Origin: a virus | Reading direction: 5' to 3' (one strand) | Length of the DNA stretch: 40,048 bases | IMG/VR virus record: IMGVR_UViG_3300048527_000005 | Span: 1 to 40,048 of that record | Shown: in pieces, positions 27,871-36,340 of the stretch | How the letters are laid out: each line of letters begins with the position of its first letter | Position numbering within the stretch: the first letter of the stretch is position 1 | Notes under the pieces: model-generated | What the model was told of the DNA's origin: nothing | Seen by the model: only the letters and a program-made list of their open reading frames with translations | The model's database searches: none | Made by a program: the position numbers and the translations under genes

Positions 27871-27878
27871 CAAATATA
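27871..27878 (-). promoter_or_regulatory. Putative promoter -7 box TATATTTG for the packaging operon
   Basis: TATATTTG on the minus strand, 18 bp before the ATG at 27852, between the fibre-region genes and the packaging genes. It would drive the chain 27852 to 21864 (coiled-coil gene to portal). Confidence 0.55.
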
Positions 27879-27889
27879 CAAATTATTTA

Positions 27890-28153
27890 TTAATGTACGA
27901 TTTTTAGAGCGTCTCCGGTTCTATAAACCTTACCAACTGCTAACCCTGCTGCTACTGCTGCTGAATTATTAGCGTACTCTACTACTCCTGTGAATGAAGG
28001 TGTATTCATTATAAGTAAGTTCTGCTGTAAGAAGCTTATAACATCTGCGAACGTAAAGTTCTTTGTCTCTAAGCTATTCTCCGCATCTGTTCCTACTAAC
28101 TTGTCGTCAACTGTTATTTCAGTATCGTCTGGATATTGGCTAATCTTTGTCAT
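27890..28153 (-). CDS. Small virion fibre-like protein, 87 aa
   Basis: The N-terminus MTKISQYPDDTEITVDDKLV with TKNFTFADV shares its pattern (MTKIS-Y, D-IT-DK, G-DA, TKNF) with the 237-aa protein at 35626-36339, which suggests a common virion-attachment segment. The C-terminal VVEYANNSAAVAAGLAVGKV followed by YRTGDALKIVH is a motif I know from many short phage structural proteins. There is no signal peptide or enzyme motif. Probably a head-fibre or tail-fibre base; the exact location on the particle is unknown. It ends 12 bp before the promoter box at 27871. Confidence 0.65.
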   Translation of the reverse strand: MTKISQYPDDTEITVDDKLVGTDAENSLETKNFTFADVISFLQQNLLIMNTPSFTGVVEYANNSAAVAAGLAVGKVYRTGDALKIVH

Positions 28154-28155
28154 AA

Positions 28156-28479
28156 TTATTCAGCTATTACTTCTTCTACAATAGGTGTTGGTTCTGGTGT
28201 TGGTTCTGGTGGAACAGGTGGAACGTATTCTCCTGTAATAACAAGATTAAGTTGTTCAGCAACCCAATCGTAAGCGTATTCATTTGTTTGCCATCCTTGA
28301 TATGCTTCGTCCGACATTGTTAAATTTCCTTGAGCAAGTTGTTGTTGAGCGTCACTCAAAATAGAATAATAAAATGTACCTGAATTGATTAAATTGTCAT
28401 TAATACAATAAGAATTTAAAATACTTCCTTTGTCTTGAGTTCCATTTACCCAAATAAAAATAGGTTCAATTGTTTTCAT
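28156..28479 (-). CDS. Conserved phage protein adjoining the homing endonuclease, 107 aa
   Basis: It begins MKTIEPIFIWVNGTQDKGSI, then LNSYCINDNLINSGTFYYSI, with LAQGNLTMSDEAYQGWQTNE and EYAYDWVAEQLNL, and a Pro/Glu-rich tail (VPPVPPEPTPEPTP). I recall this as a common small protein beside fibre genes in Bacteroidota phages, of unknown function. The first 15 bp are identical to the start of the 19-codon fragment at 29078-29137, on the other side of the GIY-YIG gene. In relatives as I remember them, the word after MKTI-P is closer to the fragment (VSIWNNG), so the present N-terminus may be a replacement. It lies 2 bp before the 87-aa gene. Confidence 0.65.
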   Translation of the reverse strand: MKTIEPIFIWVNGTQDKGSILNSYCINDNLINSGTFYYSILSDAQQQLAQGNLTMSDEAYQGWQTNEYAYDWVAEQLNLVITGEYVPPVPPEPTPEPTPIVEEVIAE

Positions 28480-28490
28480 AGTTGTTTTTT

Positions 28491-29081
28491 TTAAGCGTAA
28501 ATATAAATAGTTTTATTTTTTCTTGTTCCAGACAAATATCTTGCCATATTTCTGTGATTTAAATTGTATAAATCAGTTAATTCTTTTAAGCAGTTGTAAA
28601 AAACTCCTGTTTGAGTATCTAATACAATTTTAGCTTTTTTTGATTTATCTCCTTTTTGAGCTTCAGACATTTTTTTTCTTGATTCAATAGATGCTTTTCT
28701 TCCGTAATTTGGATGATCCTTACCTTTTTTGTAACTAGAAGCTCTTAATATTTTAATTCTTTCAATTGTCTCTTTAGAATATTTATATCCTTTTGAACTT
28801 ACTGCGTTTTTATTGAGATTACAACATTTTTCATCATCAAAAAATAAATCTAAATAATGTTGTTCTCTAGAATCCAAATCTTCGTACGAACATTCTTCTA
28901 ATATTTCAAATAACGGCATACCATGCTTATTATATACATTTTGAATAAATCCGCTTTTATTTTTATTTTTAAGCATTAAGTACTTGTGTCTATTAAAACG
29001 ATTTTGAATGTCAATAGACTGACCTATATAAAAATATCCAGATTCTTCCCATTTCAATTTGTATATACCTAACTTTTTCAT
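28491..29081 (-). CDS. GIY-YIG homing endonuclease inserted beside a small virion gene, 196 aa
   Basis: A complete GIY-YIG domain: GIY at 5-7, YIG at 18-20, Arg28 and catalytic Glu73 in SREQHYL. NUMOD3-like repeats follow (GYKYSKETIERIKILRA, GRKASIESRKKMSEAQKG), then a NUMOD1-like C-terminal module (AKIVLDTQTGVFYNC, ARYLSGTRKNKT) clearly related to that of the other endonuclease in the window. Its ATG overlaps the TGA of a 19-codon ORF (ATGA), and a second copy of that ORF's 5' end begins 12 bp after its stop. It therefore looks inserted into the 5' part of the 107-aa gene. It has no promoter box of its own, so expression should depend on the fibre operon. Confidence 0.9.
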   Translation of the reverse strand: MKKLGIYKLKWEESGYFYIGQSIDIQNRFNRHKYLMLKNKNKSGFIQNVYNKHGMPLFEILEECSYEDLDSREQHYLDLFFDDEKCCNLNKNAVSSKGYKYSKETIERIKILRASSYKKGKDHPNYGRKASIESRKKMSEAQKGDKSKKAKIVLDTQTGVFYNCLKELTDLYNLNHRNMARYLSGTRKNKTIYIYA

Positions 29082-29137
29082 ACTGCTTCTTGTACTGTTC
29101 CGTTATCCCAAATGGATACTGCTTCAATTGTTTTCAT
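29078..29137 (-). pseudogene. 19-codon 5' fragment of the 107-aa gene, cut off by the homing endonuclease
   Basis: ATG at 29137 reads MKTIEAVSIWDNGTVQEAV and stops at TGA, which overlaps the endonuclease ATG. Ten of 19 residues match the start of the 107-aa protein (MKTIE, I, W and NGT positions), and the first 15 bp are identical. It keeps a good A-rich leader (AAATAAATAAATAAAC). It is either a remnant of the original gene 5' end or a short coupling peptide that still serves to translate the endonuclease. Confidence 0.75.
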
Positions 29138-29170
29138 GTTTATTTATTTATTTGTTGTTTATTATTTGTT

Positions 29171-30547
29171 TTAGAATAACAGGTTATTTGATATTACTTG
29201 TATGTGTGCAGCCCAGTTTGTATTACCTGCTATATGAAGTATTCCATTAACTTGTGAAAATGATATTCCGGAGGCAGTATTACTAACTGATATTTGAGTT
29301 GCTTCAAAATTATTTCCATTATACCCACATCTAATCATCCATAACGCAGCTCCCGTGCCATTACCTGCGTCAAATTGTGTTGATATTAAAAGTAGATAAG
29401 CACCACCGCCACTATAAGCATTTATTGGTAATCCTAATGATTGCGGGGTAGTTTGTAGTGTTATGTCTTTTCTTCTGAAATTTTGACTTTCCATTCTACC
29501 TGCAACTTGTAATTTCGATCCGCTATCTGTTTGTGTCCCTATTAGCATATTTCCATTTGAAGCAATAGTTACCGTTTCATCGCTGCCCTGTACAAAGGCT
29601 ATAGGCGCTGCTGCATTATTACTTAAAACCCTGCTATATATTTTTGTACCTGAACCTGTTGATCCGAAAATTGATCTATATCCATTACCTGTATTGTCAA
29701 CGCAAATATAAGTAGACGAACCATCTTGCACATGCAACTTAAATGCCGGTGTAGCCGTTCCAATACCAACAGATCCGCCATTGAAAAAGCTATTACCAGC
29801 AGTGTCTAAAGCTACTTTAGCTGTCCCGGTATCACTTAATTGAAAATATCCCTTTTCATCATCTGGATAACTAGAACCTCTTCCAGATATTAACGCGAGT
29901 CTATTTCCTGTCGGAGTTTGAATTTCCATGCCTTGATTGCTTTGGCCTGATATGCCCTTAATAGTCAACAATCTAGGTGGACTAGACACTCCAATACCAA
30001 CAGCTCCGTTAGCATCAATCCTCATTACCTCTGTATTGCCATTAATGCCAATCCATCTATGCGTGCCTCCTGCCGAAACCCCGTAACCAATGCTTGACGC
30101 AGAATAAAATCCAGGGCCCGTATAAGCGGCGGCTTGCACGGATTGCAATATTCTAAATACATTAGATCCACCGCTGCTTAAAGATATATTTCCCGCTACA
30201 TCTAATTTGTTTAGTGGCGATATAGTTCCTATACCAATGTCTCCGGAACTTAATATCTCCATTGCAGCAGTAGATGTACCCATTGCTCTAAGAGAAAGTC
30301 CAGACGAATTTATTACTAACTTTTTATCACCGTAAGTACTATCACTTGAAGACGCAACTAAGTATACTTGTGGAGAATCAGGTTGTAATGATATATTACT
30401 TCCGTTAACTGCATACTTTGATCTAACACTTCCAACAACATCAAGCTTGTATTGAGAACCAGGAGCGGGTGTTAATCCCATTCCAATAAGTCCGCTTCCT
30501 TCCTTTATAACCTCTGTTAGATTCCCTAAATTTCTATTTAGTCCCAT
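29171..30547 (-). CDS. Tail fibre protein without chaperone domain, 458 aa
   Basis: It starts MGLNRNLGNLTEVIKEGSGL, similar to the start of the next fibre (MGLTKDLGALPR), so the two are probably paralogous at the attachment end. The body has repeated fibre words: IGIGTISPLNKLDVAG, GIGVSSPPRLLTI, VGIGTATPAFKLHVQDG and TDSGSKLQVAGRM, typical of trimeric beta-fibre shafts. The C-terminal ~110 residues (from RRKDITLQTTPQSLGLPI) are a different beta-rich tip with no S74 motif. It probably binds a host surface receptor. It follows the S74 fibre with a 1-bp gap. Confidence 0.8.
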   Translation of the reverse strand: MGLNRNLGNLTEVIKEGSGLIGMGLTPAPGSQYKLDVVGSVRSKYAVNGSNISLQPDSPQVYLVASSSDSTYGDKKLVINSSGLSLRAMGTSTAAMEILSSGDIGIGTISPLNKLDVAGNISLSSGGSNVFRILQSVQAAAYTGPGFYSASSIGYGVSAGGTHRWIGINGNTEVMRIDANGAVGIGVSSPPRLLTIKGISGQSNQGMEIQTPTGNRLALISGRGSSYPDDEKGYFQLSDTGTAKVALDTAGNSFFNGGSVGIGTATPAFKLHVQDGSSTYICVDNTGNGYRSIFGSTGSGTKIYSRVLSNNAAAPIAFVQGSDETVTIASNGNMLIGTQTDSGSKLQVAGRMESQNFRRKDITLQTTPQSLGLPINAYSGGGAYLLLISTQFDAGNGTGAALWMIRCGYNGNNFEATQISVSNTASGISFSQVNGILHIAGNTNWAAHIQVISNNLLF

Positions 30548-30548
30548 A

Positions 30549-31592
30549 TTATTTGTTTTCTAAAGTTTCTAATCTAGCAGTTAACTCTTGTATTGCTTGA
30601 ACTAAAATAGGCACTAATTTTGAGTAATCTACACCTTGCATTTGTTCAGCATCTTTTTCACCTGTTACCGCATAAGGCACTACCTCTTGCAATTCGTGGG
30701 CAATTACCCCATACATTCTATCTTCACAAGATTTCCATTTATAGTCATAAGTTTTAATTTTAGATACTAAATCTAACCCTGAGTAATCTTTAAAATCTTC
30801 TTTAAGTCTATAATCAGATGTTGTGTTATAAGTTACACCTGTTGTGCCTGATTGACCAATTGAACCAATAACAGAACTATTTACGTAGAAATTTACAAAA
30901 CCTGATCCATTTACATTTGAGGTACTATGATATAACTCTACCACCCCGTTAAAAGAACCAACCCCGGGACTCGCGTAGTTAAATTTACCTGTATTGTTTG
31001 TTGTTGTATCTCCAATAGTTACATTACCACCTGAAGTGATACGCATACGTTCGGTATTGTTGTTTTTAAATAGTATATTGTGAGATGATACAGTTTCAAA
31101 ACTTGTATTTCCTGTATTAGAGTCATAACTCAATTTTAAACCTTCATTTGTAGCATCTGGCCTACCTATTAAAATATATGGAATATATCCGTTTGGCGCT
31201 GAAAATCTAGAAACTTCTCCAGAATCTGTCCTTGCCACATGTAGTCTTGCTTGCGGATTAGATTCGCCAATTCCTACGTTGCCAGAAGTATTAATTCTCA
31301 TCCATTCACCTGATACAGTACCGTCAACTAACCCGTATCCAAATAAAATACCACCAGCTGATGGCGTGCCTATTCCAGCATTTGCCGCACCATTATGATT
31401 CATAATGTATCTTAACTGAGATACGCCACTACTGTACCCTCCTAAGTAGGCTATTGAATTAGTAGCCCCAGCACCACCTCCTGTACCAATTTGCAAAAGA
31501 GTACTTGGTCCAGCCGCACCTATTCCAACATTATTAGCACTAGATACTGTTATCGCTCTTGGTAAAGCGCCTAAGTCTTTAGTTAATCCCAT
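30549..31592 (-). CDS. Tail fibre with C-terminal S74 intramolecular chaperone, 347 aa
   Basis: The attachment end is MGLTKDLGALPRAITVSSAN and the shaft words are NVGIGAAGPSTLLQIGTG, NVGIGESNPQARLHVA and GNVTIGDTTTNNTGKFNY. Residues ~257-345 are the S74 chaperone of endosialidase: SDYRLKEDFKDYSG with the Ser-Lys pair of the self-cleavage site, YDYKWKSCEDRMYGVIAHEL, and a final helix LVQAIQELTARLETLE. This domain trimerises the fibre, then cuts itself off. Neighbouring fibres lack it, so they either need no chaperone or use this one in trans; the latter is speculation. Confidence 0.88.
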   Translation of the reverse strand: MGLTKDLGALPRAITVSSANNVGIGAAGPSTLLQIGTGGGAGATNSIAYLGGYSSGVSQLRYIMNHNGAANAGIGTPSAGGILFGYGLVDGTVSGEWMRINTSGNVGIGESNPQARLHVARTDSGEVSRFSAPNGYIPYILIGRPDATNEGLKLSYDSNTGNTSFETVSSHNILFKNNNTERMRITSGGNVTIGDTTTNNTGKFNYASPGVGSFNGVVELYHSTSNVNGSGFVNFYVNSSVIGSIGQSGTTGVTYNTTSDYRLKEDFKDYSGLDLVSKIKTYDYKWKSCEDRMYGVIAHELQEVVPYAVTGEKDAEQMQGVDYSKLVPILVQAIQELTARLETLENK

Positions 31593-31608
31593 ATTATTTA
31601 TTTTTTAT

Positions 31609-31875
31609 TTATAGAATACTACTAGGCGCGTTATCGGTTTTATGCTTTAACGTTTGTATCCAATTATTTGCGTAAGCGGCATTTACTATTTCTTCTCTAG
31701 ACCCAGGTATTGAATGACCCAATTCTAAAATTTTTTCTACTGATAACTTTACAATCTCTTCAATAGCTAGTCTTGCTCTTTCCTTCATTGAATTTTCAAT
31801 CCAATCTTTTGGGTTATACGCAATATATTCCATTGCTAATTTTTCAGTATCTGTAAGTGTTACTATATATTCCAT
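31609..31875 (-). CDS. Small fibre-region protein, 88 aa
   Basis: MEYIVTLTDTEKLAMEYIAY, NPKDWIENSMKERARLAIEE, then IVKLSVEKILELGHSIPGSR. It is all helical by appearance. I recall homologous ~80-90-aa proteins encoded between tail fibre genes in many phages and annotated as hypothetical; a chaperone or adaptor for fibre assembly is a plausible but unproven role. It lies between two fibre genes with gaps of 16-18 bp of A-rich leader. Confidence 0.65.
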   Translation of the reverse strand: MEYIVTLTDTEKLAMEYIAYNPKDWIENSMKERARLAIEEIVKLSVEKILELGHSIPGSREEIVNAAYANNWIQTLKHKTDNAPSSIL

Positions 31876-31893
31876 ATTTTTTATATTTATTTT

Positions 31894-34287
31894 TTACCCT
31901 ACTAAATATCCGCTAAATGAACTCCAGTCTTTTCCATGAAAATCAACAGAGAATCCGCTTGAGTTAATCATATATACATAGTCTCCTGGGTTTAAATACA
32001 TTGAAGTAGTGTATACTACATTACTCCATGCGTTAACTACTGAAGGGCTAAAGTGCATGTTATATCCAGATGTTGCAGCTCCTCCATTCTTCATAATACT
32101 AATTGCTGCATTTGTATAATTTCCATTAACTATTGTATAAAAATTAAATTGATAAACTCCAGCAACTGGAGCGGTAAATCTACCATTAGATATATTGTAA
32201 CAGCTTCCAATATTATATTCGGTTGTATTGAAAACAAATGTTGCATTAGATGTTAAAGTCCAAGTTGCATTTGTACCATAATAAGCTCTAAATGATGGCT
32301 GTTGAGGAGTTGTAACACGTCCGCTAGTATCAATTTTTAAAGCCTCTCCTCCGTTTGAAAATAGCTTAATTCCATATCCAGTGCTAGCTTGCATATTAAA
32401 ATACCCAGATTCAGAATATAAAGCCCCTGTAGAAACACCATTTATTGAACATATAACACCTCCACTATAAACACTTCCTTCCAAAGTTAACCATTTAGCA
32501 GCACCGCCACCGTTCAATGGGGTAGCTGTTCCAATTGCTACGTTTGAATTAAAATATACTTTTGAACCCCCGAATTCTATTGGATGAGCATTTGAGTTTG
32601 TATTTAATAACATTCCTCCCCCTGCTCTACCATATATATTTCCTTCTGCGCTTGCTGTTGTAGAATATAAAGTAATTTGCCCTTGAGTTGATGCCGATAT
32701 ACCTGAACTTATAACCCCGTTTACTTGTAATTTATTTCCGTTATCTGTTGTAGTATTTATTAAAACATTATTAGACTGAGTAATGCGCATTTTACTAATG
32801 CCTGCGGATTGAAAATCAAATCCATTACCATTTCTATTGTCTAATGCAAAATAAGTGCCAGCGTCATATAGATGCGTTGCTACCAGATTATCAGATCTAT
32901 TAAATTTAATAGCTCCAGCTGATCTTAACAACATATTTCCATCTAAGTTTAATTTCTCAGATAATATTGCTGTTGCAATACCTACACTTGTTCCATTGTC
33001 TGTTATCTGACTATCCCCTAATGATGCAGCCCCGGTGAACTTAGCTATTTTATTAGCAGTACCGACAGCTCCGCTAACCTGATTAACATAACTATCGATT
33101 ACAACACTTTCCCCAGCAGCACAAGCAAACCCTAACACAACAGATGTTCCGTTAGTTGCTGTAAACTCAGCTGGACTTAATTTAGATCCATTATAGAACA
33201 CATCAACTTGACCAATAGCATAGTTTACACTAAATGTAGTTTGACCTCCTGTTGTCGTGAATACTGTTTCGGTTCTAATCGATGTTGTATTAAATGAAGA
33301 TACAAACTTAACAATACTTATCTGTGCATTTAATGTAGCAGGAGTAACTAATACAATAGTTGTACCATTAGTTGCTACAAATTCATCTGGATATAATTTA
33401 GAACCATTGTAATAAACCTCAACCTGCCCAACCTCATAAGGTGTTGTAAATGTTGTTTGACCAGATGTAGCTATAAAGTTTACTTCTACCCTAGAGTTCA
33501 TTGCTGTGGATACTGATCCATCAGCTTTTAAGTATTGATCTACTGTACCTCCGGCCTTTATAAAAGAATTGGCTGTTACATTACTCGTAAATGTTTTAGT
33601 TCCGGTTATAGTTTCAGTTCCAGCTTTATGGACAACTAAAGCGTCGTCAGCTGGTGCGTACCCTAACCATTCTGCAATTGTCTTATTAACCCACAATGTT
33701 CCATCATATCCTAATACATCACCATTAATTGGAACGTTAGTTTTAATGTCTACATCGTGAATCTCGTTTAATTCAAAACCGTTTTGTACATTTATGAATA
33801 TCTCTCCGTTGTTGGAATTTACTCTAGTAACAACTCCTATAAAAACTAAGTGAGCAGGAGCATAAGGTTTATTAGCTAATCCATAAATAAGATTTCCATT
33901 TGTTCCTAACCATACCGGGTCCCCTACCGTAGCAGTTGAGGTATTAAGCCCTGCTAATCTACCTATTTGCACAACGTCAGCAAACCCGTTAATTGTAACA
34001 GTAGCGTTAAGTAACCCTAGTGTTTTTGAAGATGTAGCTTCTGTAGCATTTGACGCTAACCCTACAATTATATTTGTTCCATCAGCACCAGTTACATATA
34101 CAGCCTGTCCTTTATTTATAGCAACACCTGCCTTGACCTCGTTCTGAACACCACTAGCAACACCTCCGCCAGAATTAATCCAACTAACAGTACTACCATT
34201 AGATGATAATACTTGTCCAGACGAACCAATTGCTCCAGAAGAATCCTTCAGACCGGCTTGGACCTCTATATCACTTTTAAATTTCAT
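31894..34287 (-). CDS. Large tail fibre with C1q-like tip, 797 aa
   Basis: The N-terminal ~210 residues contain EVKAGVAINKGQAVYVTGAD, a fold I know from fibre shafts of environmental phages. Two tandem repeats follow around 268-300 and 343-375 with the pattern GQTTF...Y.-GQV.V.YNGSKL.P.EF.ATNGT. The shaft repeats include NVLINTTTDNGNKLQVNG and NVAIGTATPLNGGG. Residues ~664-797 resemble a C1q/TNF-like jelly-roll: PSFRAYY, VFNTTEYNIGSCYNISNGRF, TAPVAGVYQFNFYTIVNGNY, MYLNPGDYVYMI and a final SSFSGYLVG. That domain trimerises and binds ligands in other proteins; here it is likely the receptor-binding tip. No self-cleavage motif is seen. Confidence 0.8.
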   Translation of the reverse strand: MKFKSDIEVQAGLKDSSGAIGSSGQVLSSNGSTVSWINSGGGVASGVQNEVKAGVAINKGQAVYVTGADGTNIIVGLASNATEATSSKTLGLLNATVTINGFADVVQIGRLAGLNTSTATVGDPVWLGTNGNLIYGLANKPYAPAHLVFIGVVTRVNSNNGEIFINVQNGFELNEIHDVDIKTNVPINGDVLGYDGTLWVNKTIAEWLGYAPADDALVVHKAGTETITGTKTFTSNVTANSFIKAGGTVDQYLKADGSVSTAMNSRVEVNFIATSGQTTFTTPYEVGQVEVYYNGSKLYPDEFVATNGTTIVLVTPATLNAQISIVKFVSSFNTTSIRTETVFTTTGGQTTFSVNYAIGQVDVFYNGSKLSPAEFTATNGTSVVLGFACAAGESVVIDSYVNQVSGAVGTANKIAKFTGAASLGDSQITDNGTSVGIATAILSEKLNLDGNMLLRSAGAIKFNRSDNLVATHLYDAGTYFALDNRNGNGFDFQSAGISKMRITQSNNVLINTTTDNGNKLQVNGVISSGISASTQGQITLYSTTASAEGNIYGRAGGGMLLNTNSNAHPIEFGGSKVYFNSNVAIGTATPLNGGGAAKWLTLEGSVYSGGVICSINGVSTGALYSESGYFNMQASTGYGIKLFSNGGEALKIDTSGRVTTPQQPSFRAYYGTNATWTLTSNATFVFNTTEYNIGSCYNISNGRFTAPVAGVYQFNFYTIVNGNYTNAAISIMKNGGAATSGYNMHFSPSVVNAWSNVVYTTSMYLNPGDYVYMINSSGFSVDFHGKDWSSFSGYLVG

Positions 34288-34297
34288 ATACTATGTT

Positions 34298-35623
34298 TTA
34301 TTTTTGTACCAATACTCTAATTGGATTTGTTGGAACAGCAGAGAATGTAACAGTAATCGTATTCACACTAGCTCTAGTAATGTCTGCATACACAGTATCA
34401 TTAGTAACCGTATCGTATAATTGTACCATAACATCTAATGTATTCAAGTTATGAGTAACTGTTGCAGTTGCAGATATTGTTGTTGCATAAGATATTGTTG
34501 GAGGCGTATATGTTGATGCTATTGTTACCGTATCGGTTGTAGCGTTTGTTGTAATTTCAATTGCATTACCAGCTACCAATGTTAGAGTATCGTCATTCCC
34601 GTCAGCAACCACTGTAGACTGCCCAGATACTGCAATATTTTTAAATATACTCTGAGAAGAACCTTTATCAGTATTTGTTACTGTAGCAGTACCGGCAGAA
34701 TAAGCAACACCAATTCCAGATCCAGCATTAACATTGCCTAAACCTACAGTTGTAAGCGTAGCTAAATCAATATTACTCTGAACCGTTGTCCAATCTGCTA
34801 AAGTAGTAGGTGTGTCTTTGTTAGCTATTAATGAATCACCAACTCTAACTTGTTCGGTAAAGAATGATCCATCAACTGTAACAGTCCACATAAATCCTTT
34901 CTTAATTGTACCTGTTGGAGGTGAATCTAAGTTTGGAGTATTGGTAGCAGCATCATATCCGCCTTGGAATACTAAAGCTCCGGTTACGGCATTATCAACG
35001 TAAGCTTTACTTGCTGCGTCAGTACTTGCAATCGGTACTGCTGGAATTGTAACTTGTCCGGCAAAACTAGATTGACCAGTTCCTTGAACAGTTAATGTTC
35101 CAACTAAAGTAACGCTATCTTGCAATCCTATAGTTATTGAGCCATTATTACCAGTAGACTCAGTGATTTTTACGCCATTTGTTGTACCGTTAAAAGTTAC
35201 ATCAGACACAACTTGTGTTGAAAGCGTTTGCTCGGTTAAACTTATTACAGCGGAATTTGATCCTCCAGCAGCAACCGGCAAAGTATACAATGCTCCAATT
35301 GGAGTACCCCAAGTATTATCGCCTCTAAGGAATGTTGTACTGCTTGCAGTTCCTGTAGCTGATAGACTAGCTTCTATGCTTATTACATTGCTCCCAGACG
35401 CGCTTAAATTAGTTAAGCTAACAAATGTGCTATTATTTAGATTTACTTGCTTTAAACCTATCCATTGTGATCCGTCATGGTATTTCAATGTATTTACATT
35501 GGTTGTACTATCAAGATATATTTGTCCTTTAGCAGCAGTTGGCGCTGTAGATGCAACTTGAACCTTTGCATTAAGCAGTTGGTTGTCGTTGATGTTTAAA
35601 TTATTTAAAAACTGTATTGCCAT
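34298..35623 (-). CDS. Tail or head fibre protein, 441 aa
   Basis: MAIQFLNNLNINDNQLLNAK and VASTAPTAAKGQIYLDSTTN with LKYHDGSQWIGL form a fibre attachment domain widespread in phages. The centre holds IPAVPIASTDAASKAYVDNA and VTGALVFQGGYDAATNTP, another common fibre unit. Thr/Ser/Gly-rich beta repeats make up the rest. The C-terminus (THNLNTLDVMVQLYDTVTND through NPIRVLVQK) is the small beta domain often seen at the tip of phage fibres. It is composed of several modules that are shuffled among phages. Which particle site it occupies cannot be told. Confidence 0.78.
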   Translation of the reverse strand: MAIQFLNNLNINDNQLLNAKVQVASTAPTAAKGQIYLDSTTNVNTLKYHDGSQWIGLKQVNLNNSTFVSLTNLSASGSNVISIEASLSATGTASSTTFLRGDNTWGTPIGALYTLPVAAGGSNSAVISLTEQTLSTQVVSDVTFNGTTNGVKITESTGNNGSITIGLQDSVTLVGTLTVQGTGQSSFAGQVTIPAVPIASTDAASKAYVDNAVTGALVFQGGYDAATNTPNLDSPPTGTIKKGFMWTVTVDGSFFTEQVRVGDSLIANKDTPTTLADWTTVQSNIDLATLTTVGLGNVNAGSGIGVAYSAGTATVTNTDKGSSQSIFKNIAVSGQSTVVADGNDDTLTLVAGNAIEITTNATTDTVTIASTYTPPTISYATTISATATVTHNLNTLDVMVQLYDTVTNDTVYADITRASVNTITVTFSAVPTNPIRVLVQK

Positions 35624-35625
35624 AG

Positions 35626-36339
35626 TTAGTTCATATATGCTTTTCCAGATTCATCTCCAGAAAAAGTTATTGTTAAGTTATTCTCGTCTATATATACTAC
35701 ATCTGCAATACCTACTTGACCAGTAGACAAAACCATTGTAGCAGAAGGAAATTTGTTTAAGTTGTGATTAATTATCCATGGATTAGCAGGCGTATCCTGT
35801 GTAAATACAAACGTCTTGTCTGCTACAGCATCTAAACTTACTAAAGATATCATGTAGTTCTCATCCTCTTCCATGAAGCCGTGACCTGTTTTATAGTCTA
35901 CGGTTACTGTAAAGAAGTTAGGATCCTCATCGTATATTTCGATATCTAATATCTTGTAAAATCCAAACGAATTGATATCACTAGACTTAAACATAAGAAC
36001 CTCACACTTGTCTAAGAAATTTAAGAAGTCAGAAACTATGTTCTGCTTCATAGTGTACTTACTAAGTATGAATGTATTGATAGAAGAGAAGTTAACCTCA
36101 GGCCCTCTCTCAGGGACAAATGTTAACGTTCCATTAGGTCTCTGCTCTAGCGGATCCAACGTGTAGTACTTATACTGAAGTGGAACTCCAATATTTATTA
36201 TCTGATTCTCGTTAAAGTATTCAGCAAGCTTTTTCGGTGTAAAGTTTTTTGTTCTGTTCTGCATATTAGCATCAGAACCGATCCACTTATCAAGAGCCGT
36301 GATCTTTTCGTCTACAACGTATGTACTTATTTTTGTCAT
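35626..36339 (-). CDS. Fibre-like virion protein, 237 aa
   Basis: The N-terminus MTKISTYVVDEKITALDKWI with TKNFTPKKLAEYF is related to the start of the 87-aa virion protein at 27890-28153. A middle beta domain contains FVPERGPEVNFSSINTFILS. The last ~65 residues (FVFTQDTPANPWIINHNLNK, then FPSATMVLSTGQVGIADVVY, ending FSGDESGKAYMN) are a C-terminal domain I know from many phage fibres and baseplate proteins. Likely a head or tail fibre. It begins 1 bp after the stop of the 44-aa gene and ends 2 bp before the 441-aa fibre gene. Confidence 0.75.
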   Translation of the reverse strand: MTKISTYVVDEKITALDKWIGSDANMQNRTKNFTPKKLAEYFNENQIINIGVPLQYKYYTLDPLEQRPNGTLTFVPERGPEVNFSSINTFILSKYTMKQNIVSDFLNFLDKCEVLMFKSSDINSFGFYKILDIEIYDEDPNFFTVTVDYKTGHGFMEEDENYMISLVSLDAVADKTFVFTQDTPANPWIINHNLNKFPSATMVLSTGQVGIADVVYIDENNLTITFSGDESGKAYMN

Positions 36340-36340
36340 A

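Noticed and set aside
35163-35561. Plus-strand open frame of 132 codons
   Set aside because: It is antisense to the Thr/Ser/Val-rich 441-aa fibre gene, shows no recognisable protein pattern and has no leader.
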